This document shows positions 47,894 through 57,590 of a DNA stretch of 64,000 nucleotides, piece by piece (within the stretch, counting starts at the first letter, position 1; every line of letters starts with the position of its first letter). Both the position numbers and the translations under genes were made by a program. Below the pieces are notes generated by a model. It was not told the DNA's origin, did not search any database, and was given only the letters and a program-made list of their open reading frames with translations. Source of the DNA: Synechocystis sp. PCC 7338 (GTDB lineage: Bacteria > Cyanobacteriota > Cyanobacteriia > Cyanobacteriales > Microcystaceae); assembly GCF_018282115.1 (NCBI RefSeq), contig NZ_CP054306.1, positions 3,395,488-3,459,487 on the forward strand. Reading direction: 5' to 3'.

Positions 47894-48811
47894 GTGCCAA
47901 AAGTCGGCATTATTTTCAACGACGATAAGCCCACCGCCTGTAGCGTTGCCCAAGAATTACAAGAGCAACTACAAAACAGTGGGTTCACTGTGGTGGTGGA
48001 AACTGGATCCGGCGGCCTGTTGGGCTATTCCCAGCCCGATCGCCCCATCTGCCACACCCGCATCGAACATCTGACTCCCCCCCATTTTGATGAGTCTATG
48101 CCCTTTGCCATCGTACTGGGGGGTGATGGTACAGTGTTATCGGCCTTTCGTCAGTTAGCCCCCCTGGGCATTCCCCTGCTGACTATCAATACGGGGCACA
48201 TGGGTTTTTTGACCGAAATTTACCTCAACCAACTCCCCACGGCGATCGAGCAATTGATCAACGGCGATTACCAAATTGAAAGTCGCTCCATGATGACAGT
48301 GCAGTTAATGCGGGAGGAAACCCTGCTGTGGGAAGCCCTTTCCCTCAATGAGATGGTATTGCACCGAGAACCTCTGACCAGCATGTGCCATTTTGAAATT
48401 CAAGTGGGTCACCATGCTTCCGTGGACATTGCCGCCGATGGCATCATTGTTTCTACCCCCACCGGTTCTACAGCCTATTCCCTCAGTGCTGGAGGCCCCG
48501 TAGTCACCCCCGATGTGCCGGTTTTCCAGTTAGCTCCCATCTGTCCTCACTCCCTAGCTTCCCGGGCCTTAGTATTTTCTGACCTAGAGCCGGTGACCAT
48601 TTTTCCCGCTACCCCCAACCGCATGGTACTGGTGGTGGATGGCAATGGCGGTTGCTATGTGTTGCCAGAGGATCGGGTGCATTTATCGAAATCTCCCTAC
48701 GCTGCCAAGTTTATTCGCTTGCAAAACCCGGAGTTTTTCCGTATCCTGCGGGAGAAATTAGGCTGGGGTCTGCCCCACATTGCTAAGCCAACTTCGGTGG
48801 AGTTGCCCTAG
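47894..48811 (+). CDS. nadK: NAD kinase
   Basis: Phosphorylates NAD to NADP, important for photosynthetic NADP pools. The 305-residue protein has the family motifs [30 protein letters not shown] and the NE-type/Asp region [10 protein letters not shown], and [17 protein letters not shown]. The start is GTG at 47894 ([11 protein letters not shown]). It follows ycf39 on the same strand. Synechocystis has two NAD kinases; this is the Slr0400-like form. Confidence 0.93.
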   Translation: MPKVGIIFNDDKPTACSVAQELQEQLQNSGFTVVVETGSGGLLGYSQPDRPICHTRIEHLTPPHFDESMPFAIVLGGDGTVLSAFRQLAPLGIPLLTINTGHMGFLTEIYLNQLPTAIEQLINGDYQIESRSMMTVQLMREETLLWEALSLNEMVLHREPLTSMCHFEIQVGHHASVDIAADGIIVSTPTGSTAYSLSAGGPVVTPDVPVFQLAPICPHSLASRALVFSDLEPVTIFPATPNRMVLVVDGNGGCYVLPEDRVHLSKSPYAAKFIRLQNPEFFRILREKLGWGLPHIAKPTSVELP

Positions 48812-48901
48812 GGAAAAGTAGTCCCTTGTGCTGGTCTGACTCCGATTTGCCTGGCTCGATGCACTCCCGTTAGTGACTCAATTAATTTGAGGGTTCTGTT
48901 T

Positions 48902-50059
48902 ATGCCCCTTCCCCTGTACTCCCGCCGTCATTTTCTCCAGGCCGCCACCGCGGTAGGGGTTGCCACTGGTTTGGGGGGATGTTGGCCCGGGCAAAGCAAT
49001 GGCCAAGAAGTACAGTTTTTGAATCGCTCCCTACCCCCCCAGTTAATTGGCCAATTTCAGCGGCAGTTTCCCCAGGGGAAAGACCTCAATTTCAAGGCGA
49101 TCGCCAATCTCCAGAGTTTGTTTGACAATTTGCAGGCCTGGCACGATCCCGAAGAGAAAGATTCATCCCCAGGGTTATGGGGCAATCGACCAGGCACTAA
49201 GCCAGTTCAAACCCCCTCCCAATTGGTTACCGGGGGAGGCGTCTGGCTGGAACGGGCAATCCAAACTGGTTTGATCCAACCCTTTGCTTCGTCCCAACTG
49301 AGTCAATGGTCAACTCTGCCGCCCCGTTGGCAATTACTGGGGCAACGCAACTACCAGGGCTTACCGGATCAAGCTGGAGAAATTTGGGCCATTCCCTACC
49401 GCTGGGGCCCCACCATGATCATTTACCGCCAACAACCCTTTGCTGATTTGGGTTGGCAACCGACGGATTGGTCCGACCTCTGGCAGCCGGAGTTAAGGCA
49501 ACGCATTGCCATAGTGGATGATCCCAGGGAGGCGATCGGTTTGACCCTAAAGCAATTGGGCTATTCCTACAATGTCACCAATCCCGCCGCGATTTCAACT
49601 TTGACTCCTGCTTTGCAGGAATTGGCGGCCCAGGTAAAGTTTTACAGTAATAAATATTACCTCCAAGCCTTGCTCAACAAAGATGTTTGGCTGGCGGTGG
49701 GTTGGTCGAGCCAGATCATTCCCCTGCTGAGAAATCAGTCGGAGTTAAAGGCGATTATTCCCACCTCTGGAACTTCCCTCTGGGCTGATCTTTGGACGAT
49801 GCCCACCGAAGCTGAAGCCGCTGAAATTACCTATGAATGGTTAAATTTTTCTGCCCAGCCATCCAGCCTGGAGCAAATGGCTACTTTTAGCCAGGGTTTG
49901 GCGGTGCCCTATCAAAACTTGGACATTGCTTCCCTGACCACCAATCCTTTGCTGGCTTTCTCGCCGGAGTTGTTGGAACGTTGCGAATTCCTTGCTCCTC
50001 TGAACCGGGCCACTGCGAACCAATACAAGGCTCTATGGCAGACCATGCGGAGTGCTTAG
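48902..50059 (+). CDS. Extracellular solute-binding lipoprotein, polyamine type
   Basis: Substrate-binding protein of an ABC transporter, about 385 residues. The signal region combines a twin-arginine-like SRRHFLQAATAVGVATG with a lipobox LGGC, so it may be exported by Tat and then lipidated. The mature part resembles spermidine/putrescine-binding proteins (ELRQRIAIVDDPREAIGLTL; WLAVGWSSQIIPLLRNQSEL; WADLWTMPTEAEAAEITYEW). ATG at 48902 is preferred over the TTG at 48887. No transporter membrane subunits lie nearby, so it may serve distant partners. tRNA-Thr follows on the opposite strand. Confidence 0.82.
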   Translation: MPLPLYSRRHFLQAATAVGVATGLGGCWPGQSNGQEVQFLNRSLPPQLIGQFQRQFPQGKDLNFKAIANLQSLFDNLQAWHDPEEKDSSPGLWGNRPGTKPVQTPSQLVTGGGVWLERAIQTGLIQPFASSQLSQWSTLPPRWQLLGQRNYQGLPDQAGEIWAIPYRWGPTMIIYRQQPFADLGWQPTDWSDLWQPELRQRIAIVDDPREAIGLTLKQLGYSYNVTNPAAISTLTPALQELAAQVKFYSNKYYLQALLNKDVWLAVGWSSQIIPLLRNQSELKAIIPTSGTSLWADLWTMPTEAEAAEITYEWLNFSAQPSSLEQMATFSQGLAVPYQNLDIASLTTNPLLAFSPELLERCEFLAPLNRATANQYKALWQTMRSA

Positions 50060-50087
50060 GTGTCAATGGCTCAATGACTTCAAAGCA

Positions 50088-50159
50088 AGCTGGTGACGGG
50101 ATTTGAACCTGCGACCGACTGATTACAAATCAGTTGCTCTACCACTGAGCTACACCAGC
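50088..50159 (-). tRNA. trnT: tRNA-Thr (TGT anticodon)
   Basis: Complete cloverleaf on the minus strand: acceptor GCTGGTG/CACCAGC, D arm GCTCAGTGGTAGAGC, anticodon stem CTGAT/ATCAG with loop TTTGTAA containing TGT, and T arm GCAGGTTCAAATCCCGT. CCA is not encoded. Confidence 0.97.
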
Positions 50160-50256
50160 ATCTTTGATACAGAATAGCAGAATATTAACCCAGAGGCTCT
50201 GGCTAATTTTTACCCCTAAAAAACTTTTTGAGCGACCCATAAAACCCTGAAAAACC

Positions 50257-50841
50257 ATGTCCACCTTAATTGTCGCCACGGGAAACCCGGGCAAATTAGC
50301 CGAGATGCAAGCTTATCTTGATCGCCTTGATTGCCAGTTAGCCCTCAAACCCCCGGAAATTGAGGTGAAGGAAATCGGCAGCACATTCTATGAAAATGCT
50401 TGCTTAAAGGCTTCCCAGGTGGCAAAAGCGTTAAATCAATGGGCGATCGCCGATGATTCTGGTTTGGCAGTGGATGCATTGGAAGGGGCACCGGGTTTAT
50501 ATTCCGCCCGTTACGGTAACACCGATGGGGAAAGAATCGCTAAACTGCTCCAGGCCATGGAGGGAGTCACCCAAAGACAGGCCCAATTCATCTGTGTGGT
50601 GGCGATCGCCGCTCCCAATGGCAGTATTCAACTGAGCAGTGAAGGGATTTGTCCGGGGGAAATCACCCAGAGTCCGAGGGGCGACCACGGTTTTGGCTAT
50701 GACCCAATTTTTTGGCTACCAGGGCACAAAAAAACCTTTGCAGAAATGACAAAGGCAGAAAAGCGACAGGTAAGCCATCGGGGACAAGCCTTTGACAAAC
50801 TCATCCACCGGTGGTCTGAACTAAAATTCGACAGCTTTTGA
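50257..50841 (+). CDS. rdgB: Non-canonical purine NTP pyrophosphatase (RdgB/HAM1)
   Basis: Hydrolyses ITP, dITP and XTP to their monophosphates to keep hypoxanthine out of DNA and RNA. The 194-residue protein has the substrate loop IVATGNPGKLAEMQ, the signature ADDSGLAVDALEGAPGLYSA and the later HGFGYDPIFWLP and MTKAEKRQVSHRGQA. Start ATG at 50257 and length are typical. It converges with glnB. Confidence 0.95.
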   Translation: MSTLIVATGNPGKLAEMQAYLDRLDCQLALKPPEIEVKEIGSTFYENACLKASQVAKALNQWAIADDSGLAVDALEGAPGLYSARYGNTDGERIAKLLQAMEGVTQRQAQFICVVAIAAPNGSIQLSSEGICPGEITQSPRGDHGFGYDPIFWLPGHKKTFAEMTKAEKRQVSHRGQAFDKLIHRWSELKFDSF

Positions 50842-50942
50842 TGGCTGGTGATGGACAGGGAGTTGGGACGAAGAGAGCAAAACAGCCCCAGCGGGCCCAA
50901 CCTTACCAGGAAACTGAAAGCAGATCTCAATCTCAAAAAGAG

Positions 50943-51317
<375 letters not shown>

Positions 51318-51369
51318 TCATTTATAAGGCTAGCCAGACACTTTTAACATGTTCTTCAAAAGTTTTTTT

Positions 51370-51383
51370 GTAAAAATCAGTAC
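51370..51383 (-). promoter_or_regulatory. NtcA binding site of glnB
   Basis: GTA-N8-TAC match (GTAAAAATCAGTAC on the plus strand). It lies about 90 bases upstream of the glnB start. glnB is a known NtcA target. The downstream -10 (CATGTT or TTAAAA around 51341-51351) is weak. Confidence 0.75.
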
Positions 51384-51531
51384 CGTTTTTTCGTGACTCC
51401 TGGTGGATCCAGTGGCAAGATTAGCAAAAAAAAATACAGAGTTTCTATTCGTCCCTGGGAAGAATCCGTTACCCTAGAGGAGTAGACGGAGTTTTGTCCG
51501 TTGATTTAGCAGGGTCCTACCGATCCCGTCA

Positions 51532-52575
51532 GTGGTGTTTCCAGATCAAAGTAGCAAAGTTTCTCTATCCATGCTTAAGATGCTCAAGAATTTACCCCTA
51601 CCCAAGAATATTACCTGGCGATCGGTCTGGGTGCGGGGCACTTCAGTGGTGATTATTTTTGTCCTGGCCTTTACCCTCGTCTTCACTCCCACCTTTTCAG
51701 CAGAAGCTCGGCGCAGTGGTGGCCGCATTGGGGGCGGTTCTTTCCGGGCTCCCACCCGTAGTGCCCCCAGTCGTAGTTACAGCAGTCCCGGCAGTGGTTC
51801 CTACCGTTCTGGTGGCGCCTATGGGGGAGGGGGCTTTGGTTTTCCCTTCATAATTCCCTTCTTTGGCTTTGGAGGAGGATTTGGCGGCATCTTTGGCATT
51901 TTAGTCATGATTGCGATCGCCAATGTGGTGATCAATGCTATTCGCAATGGTGGAGGCGGCAGTGGTGAAGGAGGCGGCGCCTTAGCGGGGAATGATCCCC
52001 AAGTAGGTATTGGTCAAATTCAGGTGGGCTTGCTTGCTAGTGCGAAAGAGCTGAAAAAAGAATTGGATGAATTGGCCCTTTCCGCTGACACTGGTACTGC
52101 CAATGGCCGTTCCCTCGTGCTCCAGGAAGCGACTTTGGCTCTGCTACGCCATCCTGAATATTGGGTCTATGGTTCCAGTCAGAGTGATAAGGTTCGTTTG
52201 AGTGCCGCCGAAGCCGCCTTTAATCAATTGGCCCTCACTGAACGGAGCAAATTCACTGACGAGACCCTGAGCAACTTTAATAATCAGTTACGTCAAGGGG
52301 GAAGGGCACCGGCCATTGGTGGGGATAGCCCCGATGCCGTTCCCGATGGTGCTGGGGAATATATTTTGGTCACCATCATTGCCGCATCCCTGGGTAATCT
52401 GACCCTGCCGGAAGTTAATGATTCCAGTCAGCTCAAACAATCTCTGCAAACCCTGGGGGGCATCAGTAGCGATCGCCTCTTGGCCATCGAAGTGCTATGG
52501 ACGCCCCAAGAGGAAGGAGATACCCTCACCAGCAACGATATTATCAGCGAATATCCAGAACTGAGGCTGGTGTAG
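51532..52575 (+). CDS. DUF1517 membrane protein
   Basis: A 347-residue protein of the DUF1517 family, found in cyanobacteria and chloroplasts. It has an N-terminal hydrophobic segment (VVIIFVLAFTLVFTPTF), then a long Gly/Ser/Arg/Tyr-rich stretch (about residues 60-105), a second hydrophobic block FPFIIPFFGFGGGFGGIFGI, a further helix, and a conserved alpha/beta C-terminal half from about 165 (QVGIGQIQVGLLASAKELKK). The first start is GTG at 51532; ATG at 51571 also works. It resembles PCC 6803 Slr0404; biochemical role unknown. A possible terminator follows at 52623. Confidence 0.8.
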   Translation: MVFPDQSSKVSLSMLKMLKNLPLPKNITWRSVWVRGTSVVIIFVLAFTLVFTPTFSAEARRSGGRIGGGSFRAPTRSAPSRSYSSPGSGSYRSGGAYGGGGFGFPFIIPFFGFGGGFGGIFGILVMIAIANVVINAIRNGGGGSGEGGGALAGNDPQVGIGQIQVGLLASAKELKKELDELALSADTGTANGRSLVLQEATLALLRHPEYWVYGSSQSDKVRLSAAEAAFNQLALTERSKFTDETLSNFNNQLRQGGRAPAIGGDSPDAVPDGAGEYILVTIIAASLGNLTLPEVNDSSQLKQSLQTLGGISSDRLLAIEVLWTPQEEGDTLTSNDIISEYPELRLV

Positions 52576-52622
52576 TGGTGGGAGCAGCTCATTTGCCCAT
52601 AGTCAAAAAATAAGCATTGGAG

Positions 52623-52656
52623 GAAGCCTGGGGAACTTTGCCTGGGCTTTCTTTTT
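52623..52656 (+). terminator. Possible terminator of DUF1517 gene
   Basis: AAGCC (52624-52628) pairs with GGCTT (52645-52649) and additional inner G-C pairs are possible; CTTTTT follows. It lies about 50 bases after the stop codon. Confidence 0.5.
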
Positions 52657-52851
52657 GGACAAAATTCAGCCAAAACACAACGCGAGGAAAACTGCCTTCT
52701 TCTTGGGGGGAATGGACCGGGCACTTTAGTTTTCAGGGGCAGGAGAGCTGGGACAATTTCCAACAGACTCCCGGCAAAAAAGGTCATAATCAAGGCAGTT
52801 AACCAGCCATCCGTGGTTTGGTATTCGTAATTTTCCCAGCAGTTTGCAACC

Positions 52852-53145
52852 ATGATTCCCTTTGCTTCCCAAACCTCTTCCCTTGTGAGTCACCCCGAAC
52901 TTTCCGCCCTAGAATTGGCCCAGGCCCTGGCAGAAAGATTGGCGATCGCCCCCCAGGATTGGCATCGTTTAAAGGGTAACCGTCAAGCCCAGGCTGGCCA
53001 AGAATTGGCGGCGGCATTGGTGTATCTGCTCAGAGATAATCCCCAGGAAGCATTAACCCATGTGCAACAGGCAGAAGGTTGGTTAGACCGTAGTTTGAGT
53101 GCGCCCTCCTGTCCTACCCATGGCGATCAGTCTAAAAAAGCCTAG
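52852..53145 (+). CDS. Small hypothetical protein
   Basis: A 97-residue soluble helical protein that I cannot name with certainty. The central part ALELAQALAERLAIAPQDWH, RLKGNRQAQAGQELAAALVY and LLRDNPQEALTHVQQAEGWL looks like a conserved small cyanobacterial family, with a tail rich in Ser/Pro/Lys. Start ATG at 52852. Its last 4 bases overlap the 3' end of trpF on the other strand. Function unknown. Confidence 0.65.
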   Translation: MIPFASQTSSLVSHPELSALELAQALAERLAIAPQDWHRLKGNRQAQAGQELAAALVYLLRDNPQEALTHVQQAEGWLDRSLSAPSCPTHGDQSKKA

Positions 53146-53819
53146 GTTATTTCAGGATGATTTTCATCGGGCAAACCTGCGAGGGTATCCAATTGAGCCC
53201 GTAACTGGGTAACTTTCGCCAAATCCTTATCCGCCGGGGCCTTTTCTACCCCACTGGACAGGTCAATGCCGTCTGGCCGGAGTAGGTTTAGGGCGTCTGG
53301 AACATTGGTGGGAGTTAACCCCCCCGCTAACCACCAGGGTAGGGGCGGCCGAAATTGCTGTAGCTTCTGCCAGGGTAGGGTTTGCCCGGTCCCTCCCAGT
53401 TGTTGCGGATGGTAGGCGTCGAGCAAGAGAACGTCCACGGCATCGTAATAAGCTTCAGCCTGTGCCAAGTCTTCCGATCGCCGTAACCGGAGAGCTTTGA
53501 TCAACCGATGTTGGGGAAATGCTTGTTTAACCTGGCGGCAAAACTCGGGAGTTTCATCGCCGTGGAGCTGGATACCGTTCAGGTTGGTTTGGGCTAAAAA
53601 TTCCCCCAGTTTTGGCAGGGAAGCATTGGCAAACACCCCGATCGCCGATAGCTCGTCATGGGCAGTTAAGCTTTGCAGAACCAATGCAATTTCCCTGGGG
53701 CTGACGTAACGGGGGGAAGCTTCCACACAAATAAATCCCAGGGTTGTGAATCCCAAAGCGGCGATCGCCTGGGCTTGGGCGGGATGGCGTAAACCGCAAA
53801 TTTTTACCTCCATGGCCAT
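53142..53819 (-). CDS. trpF: Phosphoribosylanthranilate isomerase
   Basis: Third-from-last step of tryptophan synthesis, converting phosphoribosylanthranilate to CdRP. The 225-residue TIM-barrel protein begins with the catalytic Cys loop VKICGLRHPAQAQ, has LGFICVEASPRYVSP, GIQLHGDETPEFC, the acidic VLLLDAYHPQQLGGTGQT catalytic loop and C-terminal GIDLSSGVEKAPADKD. ATG at 53819 is preferred; ATG at 53813 is also possible, and the open frame beyond is a non-coding extension. It lies about 100 bases downstream of the EamA gene on the same strand. Confidence 0.94.
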   Translation of the reverse strand: MAMEVKICGLRHPAQAQAIAALGFTTLGFICVEASPRYVSPREIALVLQSLTAHDELSAIGVFANASLPKLGEFLAQTNLNGIQLHGDETPEFCRQVKQAFPQHRLIKALRLRRSEDLAQAEAYYDAVDVLLLDAYHPQQLGGTGQTLPWQKLQQFRPPLPWWLAGGLTPTNVPDALNLLRPDGIDLSSGVEKAPADKDLAKVTQLRAQLDTLAGLPDENHPEIT

Positions 53820-53919
53820 AGGGCAAATTTCCTGGGGATTTGGGATTGAATAGTAAAAAAGATAGATAGAAATTTGATTATTTTTGAGAAAATGGCTGAA
53901 ATAGCCCCGAATTGGCAAA

Positions 53920-54912
53920 TTAATCGTTCACTACGGGTTTACGAACCAAACTCCACATGCCCCGCAGTTGTATCTTTAACCGTTCCCGCTGATTAATTAG
54001 ATAAATACTCACCAACGTAAATGCTACCCCTAACCATTGCAGAGCACTAAGTTGTTCCCCCAAAATCAAGTTACCAAAGCTGAGGGCAAAAATAGGTGTT
54101 AAAAAAGTGAGGGAACTCAAGCTGGTCAAATTACCCCGGGAAGCGAGGTAGAAAAAGATCCCGTAGGCAATGGCACTGCCAAACACCGTCGCATAGGCCA
54201 GATTACCCCAACCCCACAGATCAATATGGCGCCAAGGTTGGGGATCTTCCACCAGGGCGATCGCCAATAGGGGTAAACCCCCAATGATCATATGCCAGCC
54301 CGTGGCCACCACCGGGTCCACCCGACGACTGACAAAGGGGATCAGCACCGTGCCCACCGCCATGGACAGGGACGCCAGCAACATCCATAACTCGCCACTG
54401 TCCACCAACGCAGATCCACTCCAGTTGATGGTCAAGCTTTGCAAATGCCAAAGCTGATAGAACCATTCATCCGGCAGGCCAATCAAGCTGATGCCCCCTA
54501 CCCCCAACAGCAGTCCCAGCCAGCCCAAACCGCCGATCACCTCTTTAAATAACCAACTGGACAGCAACGCCACGGCGATCGGTTGGGAATCAATAATCAC
54601 CGAACCTAAGCCTGCCCCTGTGCGCTCCAACCCCTGGGCTAAAAATCCTTGGAAAAGGGTGCCATCCACCAGGGCAAATAAAATAATCCAGCCCCAGCCC
54701 TGCCAATCCTGCGGTTGGGAACGCTTTTGTACCATGGCCCAGAGCAAGACCAAGATCCCCGCTGGTATCAGGCGCACCGTTGCCACAAAAAAGGGCGTGG
54801 TATCTGCCAAAACCCCCTTCATCGCAACCATGGCCGTTCCCCACAGGAAAAAAGGCGCAATCAAGGTCAACCCAGAACGGACATTAGAGTTTGTTTTCGA
54901 TTCAATCTGCAT
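53920..54912 (-). CDS. EamA/DMT family transporter
   Basis: A 330-residue integral membrane protein of the drug/metabolite transporter superfamily, with ten predicted helices in two EamA repeats (LIAPFFLWGTAMVAMKGVLA; later LASLSMAVGTVLIPFVSRRV and FLTPIFALSFGNLILGEQLS). It probably exports small metabolites or amino acids. ATG at 54912 is preferred, as the additional 49 upstream residues (to 55059) look unlike a membrane protein start. It is on the same strand as trpF, 101 bases upstream. Confidence 0.85.
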   Translation of the reverse strand: MQIESKTNSNVRSGLTLIAPFFLWGTAMVAMKGVLADTTPFFVATVRLIPAGILVLLWAMVQKRSQPQDWQGWGWIILFALVDGTLFQGFLAQGLERTGAGLGSVIIDSQPIAVALLSSWLFKEVIGGLGWLGLLLGVGGISLIGLPDEWFYQLWHLQSLTINWSGSALVDSGELWMLLASLSMAVGTVLIPFVSRRVDPVVATGWHMIIGGLPLLAIALVEDPQPWRHIDLWGWGNLAYATVFGSAIAYGIFFYLASRGNLTSLSSLTFLTPIFALSFGNLILGEQLSALQWLGVAFTLVSIYLINQRERLKIQLRGMWSLVRKPVVND

Positions 54913-55232
54913 CAGCGGGGCGGTAATGGAGCGGGCATGGCCATCCCCCCATTGTATGTATAGTTTTGTTACAAAGCCATGGCGGGGGCAAAGGTGGTCA
55001 TAGAAATTCTGCCTAAAACAACTACCAAGGATACGGTGGGGGCCTCCATCAATCACCAAAGCAAAAACCCTCCGATCGCCATGGGCAAAGCAGATCGGCA
55101 GGGGTTAATTTATCCAAATGTTGACCATGAACTGTGCCAGGGTTGATTGTGCCCCCAAGCCTCCAGAGGAAAGCAAACAGGCCGTTATGCTGGGGAGCAA
55201 TAGCATAGTCCAGAATTATGGATTTTTAACTG
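54913..55232. other. Intergenic region between EamA and RlpA-like genes
   Basis: 320 bases, both flanking genes on the minus strand; this region should hold the EamA promoter and the end of the RlpA-like transcript. No terminator, tRNA or reliable small ORF was seen. Confidence 0.55.
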
Positions 55233-56198
55233 TTACTGCACAATGTCCAGGGCCACATTACCCACCCCACTGCTATGGAGCCCAATCGCCCTGGCTGCTC
55301 CAGCGGACAGATCAATTACCCGTCCCCCAGTGAAGGGCCCCCGGTCATTGATGCGCACCACCACAGACTGGCCGTTACGGAGATTGGTTACCTTCACCCT
55401 AGTGCCAAAGGGCAAAGTTCGATGGGCCGCCGTTAGGGCATTTTGGTTAAAACGTTCACCATTAGCAGTGCGTCGCCCATGGAATCCAGGGCCATACCAA
55501 GAAGCAATGCCTCCCTTAATTCTTTTAATTGTTGTAGCAGCATCAAAGGCATTAACCCGAGCCACTTGCAGAGCCGCCGGTAAGGCAACAATGGGTTCTG
55601 CTCCCCCCAACAAGCGGCGGAGACGGTTAGCGGTTTGCAGGGCCGTTTCCGGGGCGGAGAGGGGTTTTTCCGGTAAAACAGTATTTTTGTTGATAGTCAG
55701 GAGAATTTCGTCGGCGGATTTGACCACCAGTTGCTTGGTCGCGGCATCTAGATCCACCTTGATTGTGCTTGGGTCAAAGGACTTAGCCCCGCTCAGTTCG
55801 TCGAGGCGACGGGCAACGGTTTGGGCCCGTTCCATGGTGTCGGTGGCTTGGTCATTGCCCAGGGCGGTCAACTCGGCAGCAGTGCCCAAAAAGGTGACCA
55901 CGGGAATTTGATTCACCCGCAGGGTAACAGCTAAACGATTTTCCGGGCCTTGGTGGGGAACTAAAGAAATCAGTTCGGTGTCTTGGAAAGTGGATGCCGG
56001 CTCAGAAGAAGCGGCGGTAACGGAGGATTCTAAGGGAGCTAGAGGAGAATTATTCTCTGAAACGGCTGTCGGAGCATCCGCTTTGGTGATGGCGTTTAAG
56101 GCCAACAATCCAGAAGGGCAGTTACCCCAAACCAGGGTTGTCAAACTCGCTGTGCCAATAACACCGGCGATCGAGCGACAAACGTTAATTCCTTTCAT
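55233..56198 (-). CDS. RlpA-like septal ring / double-psi beta-barrel lipoprotein-type protein
   Basis: A 321-residue exported protein. The N-terminal signal is [19 protein letters not shown]. The middle 150 residues are variable, with a helical part [17 protein letters not shown]-like. The C-terminal 100 residues are an RlpA-type double-psi beta-barrel domain: [60 protein letters not shown] and AARAIGL, as in cell-wall lytic transglycosylases (with catalytic Asp in INDRGP). ATG at 56198 is preferred to TTG at 56228. It likely acts on peptidoglycan in the periplasm. Confidence 0.88.
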   Translation of the reverse strand: MKGINVCRSIAGVIGTASLTTLVWGNCPSGLLALNAITKADAPTAVSENNSPLAPLESSVTAASSEPASTFQDTELISLVPHQGPENRLAVTLRVNQIPVVTFLGTAAELTALGNDQATDTMERAQTVARRLDELSGAKSFDPSTIKVDLDAATKQLVVKSADEILLTINKNTVLPEKPLSAPETALQTANRLRRLLGGAEPIVALPAALQVARVNAFDAATTIKRIKGGIASWYGPGFHGRRTANGERFNQNALTAAHRTLPFGTRVKVTNLRNGQSVVVRINDRGPFTGGRVIDLSAGAARAIGLHSSGVGNVALDIVQ

Positions 56199-56566
56199 AG
56201 ACTTAGAAGTAAAGGTCAAGGACTGCAAACCCTGATTGCATCAGAGGGTGGTAGTGAAAACCTCAGCAAATAAATCCCTGAGTCTTCGGCAGTCCCACTC
56301 ATCCGCAACATAGTACAAAAAGGCGGACAAGATTTTTGTTACAAGCTTCCACAAGCTACCACGTAAATTGGGGAGTAGGCCCCAGAAAATCTTATCGGAG
56401 AGATAAACAGGGTTTATTACGCTGTGTAAAAGCTTGCATTACAAGGTGTAAAGAATTTGTCCCGTTTCCAAAAACCAGTGGGACAATTTGGATAGTGGTG
56501 GGTGGTCAACAGCAGATCAAATCTTTTGTGAACATATCAACTCAATGTTTTAGGAGGAAACCGACC
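56199..56566. other. Intergenic region upstream of RlpA-like gene
   Basis: 368 bases between divergent genes. A frame from 56336 continues into the small ORF at 56567, but lacks a ribosome-binding site and codes an unusual Cys/Lys-rich chain, so I treat only the downstream ATG as plausible. No other gene was seen. Confidence 0.5.
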
Positions 56567-56740
56567 ATGTTCTGGAAGCTCAGACAAGTATCTCGTTTCT
56601 GGTTTTGTTACTTGAATCAACCCATTTTCAGTCGAGAGTCAAAGGCAACATGGCGGCTGACCCATTTTTGGTCAATGTATCAAATCTCCTTGTTGGAATC
56701 CTGTTGGCAAAAAAGTCCCGTCAAGGAAACGTCCCTCTAG
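56567..56740 (+). CDS. Possible small aromatic-rich protein
   Basis: A 57-residue ORF beginning MFWKLRQVSRFWFCYLNQPI with many Trp, Phe, Cys, Ser and Gln. Its ATG is preceded by a perfect AGGAGG (56553-56558) 8 bases away, one of the best ribosome-binding sites in the window. A longer frame opens at 56336 without such a site. No family is known, and coding status is uncertain; the short length and odd composition could also mean chance. If real, the aromatic residues suggest membrane or complex association. Confidence 0.35.
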   Translation: MFWKLRQVSRFWFCYLNQPIFSRESKATWRLTHFWSMYQISLLESCWQKSPVKETSL

Positions 56741-57053
56741 TGACGGCATAGTTAGCTGGCCTTGGTGGAGGGTCGGAGGGGTTAGTCGTTAGCTCACCAT
56801 GGGGGTGTAGTGGATTTTGAGGGCAGATAGGCAAAACGACATAGCAGTAGCACCAGAAACAAATTCTCTGTTGGCTAAGTTTGGTGATTGACCGAGGGGT
56901 TTAATTGTGAGTCATCGCAATTATTAGCTTTGACCCCTAGGTCCTAACCCATCACCTCACCAAAGAGGGCAGGGAGTTGTGCTATGATCCTTGGCCAATA
57001 GCCCCTAACCCCAGTGGTTGCCTTGGTAGCGATTTTGTCAGGAACGTCCGTCT
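56741..57053. other. Intergenic region with promoter for small membrane protein
   Basis: 313 bases, G/T-rich in the left half, no ORF of note. The extended -10 motif at 56983-56988 belongs to the downstream gene. Nothing else recognised. Confidence 0.5.
56983..56988 (+). promoter_or_regulatory. Extended -10 box of 57054 gene
   Basis: TATGAT preceded by TGTGC. Predicted leader of about 60 bases. No clear -35 hexamer. Confidence 0.35.
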
Positions 57054-57365
57054 ATGACCCCATCAGATTATCAAGACCAGGAAGTTAAAGCCCCCAAAGT
57101 GGAGGTGGTGGATCCCTACGAGACGGGGGACGATGGCATCACCGATGCGGCCCGCAAATATTGGTTGCAGTTCCAGCAATGGTTTGATAGGTTGCCCCTC
57201 CCTGCCAAGGGCGCTGTGGCGATCGCCGTTTTGTTTGTTGCCTTTTCGGTTTTGACCCAGGTGCTGAGGTTTGTGGCTTCCCTGGTCACTTTGGCCATTT
57301 TGCTTGTGATTCTCTACGGAGTGTACCGGGTCTTTCTCCGCCAGGACAAAGATAAAGATAGCTAA
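57054..57365 (+). CDS. Small single-span membrane protein
   Basis: A 103-residue protein with an acidic N-terminal half (EVKAPKVEVVDPYETGDDGI), an amphipathic part RKYWLQFQQWFDRLPLPAKG and then one long or two short membrane helices (GAVAIAVLFVAFSVLTQVLR; SLVTLAILLVILYGVYRVFL), ending KDKDS. The design resembles small thylakoid or plasma-membrane accessory subunits, but I do not recognise a family. ATG at 57054 is preceded by GGAACG. It is upstream of an IS605-type element on the opposite strand. Confidence 0.7.
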   Translation: MTPSDYQDQEVKAPKVEVVDPYETGDDGITDAARKYWLQFQQWFDRLPLPAKGAVAIAVLFVAFSVLTQVLRFVASLVTLAILLVILYGVYRVFLRQDKDKDS

Positions 57366-57541
57366 TCTTAATCTGCATTAACGACAAAATTTCCCCGATT
57401 CCCTTACTCCTTAATATTCTTCGGGGTAGAAAGCAGTTCTTTGGGTAGGAAGCTAATTTCTCAGCGTTAGCGAAAATGAGTAGTTCACAGTCCGTTGACA
57501 GTTGGAGGGCGGTTTTTCTGGTCTCTATTTTTGGTAACCAA

Positions 57542-57590
57542 TTGACATCCTCCCTGCCCCAAGGGACAGGGATTCCTAAACCTCACGATT
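57542..57590 (-). mobile_element. Right end of IS200/IS605-type element
   Basis: On the minus strand the sequence downstream of tnpB contains GAATCCCTGTCCC-TT-GGGGCAGGG, a perfect-looking 9-bp hairpin with one G-U pair, followed by AGGATGTCAA. The hairpin plus GGATGTCAA matches typical right ends, where TnpA would cleave at the TCAA tetranucleotide; in TnpB systems the guide RNA scaffold ends here and the guide would lie just outside (lower coordinates than 57542). Confidence 0.8.

Noticed and set aside
51721-51900. Gly/Ser-rich tandem repeat in DUF1517 gene as a satellite
   Set aside because: It is low-complexity coding sequence (Gly-rich linker) and not a DNA repeat with a fixed unit.
54491-55003. 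170-codon plus-strand frame opposite the EamA transporter
   Set aside because: Shadow of a membrane-protein gene; no membrane segments or motifs of its own.
55243-55911. 222-codon plus-strand frame opposite the RlpA-like gene
   Set aside because: Fully antisense to a gene with clear RlpA domain; Arg/Ser/Ala-rich shadow translation.
56336-56566. N-terminal extension of the 56567 ORF
   Set aside because: No ribosome-binding site and an odd composition; only the part starting at 56567 has a supporting site.
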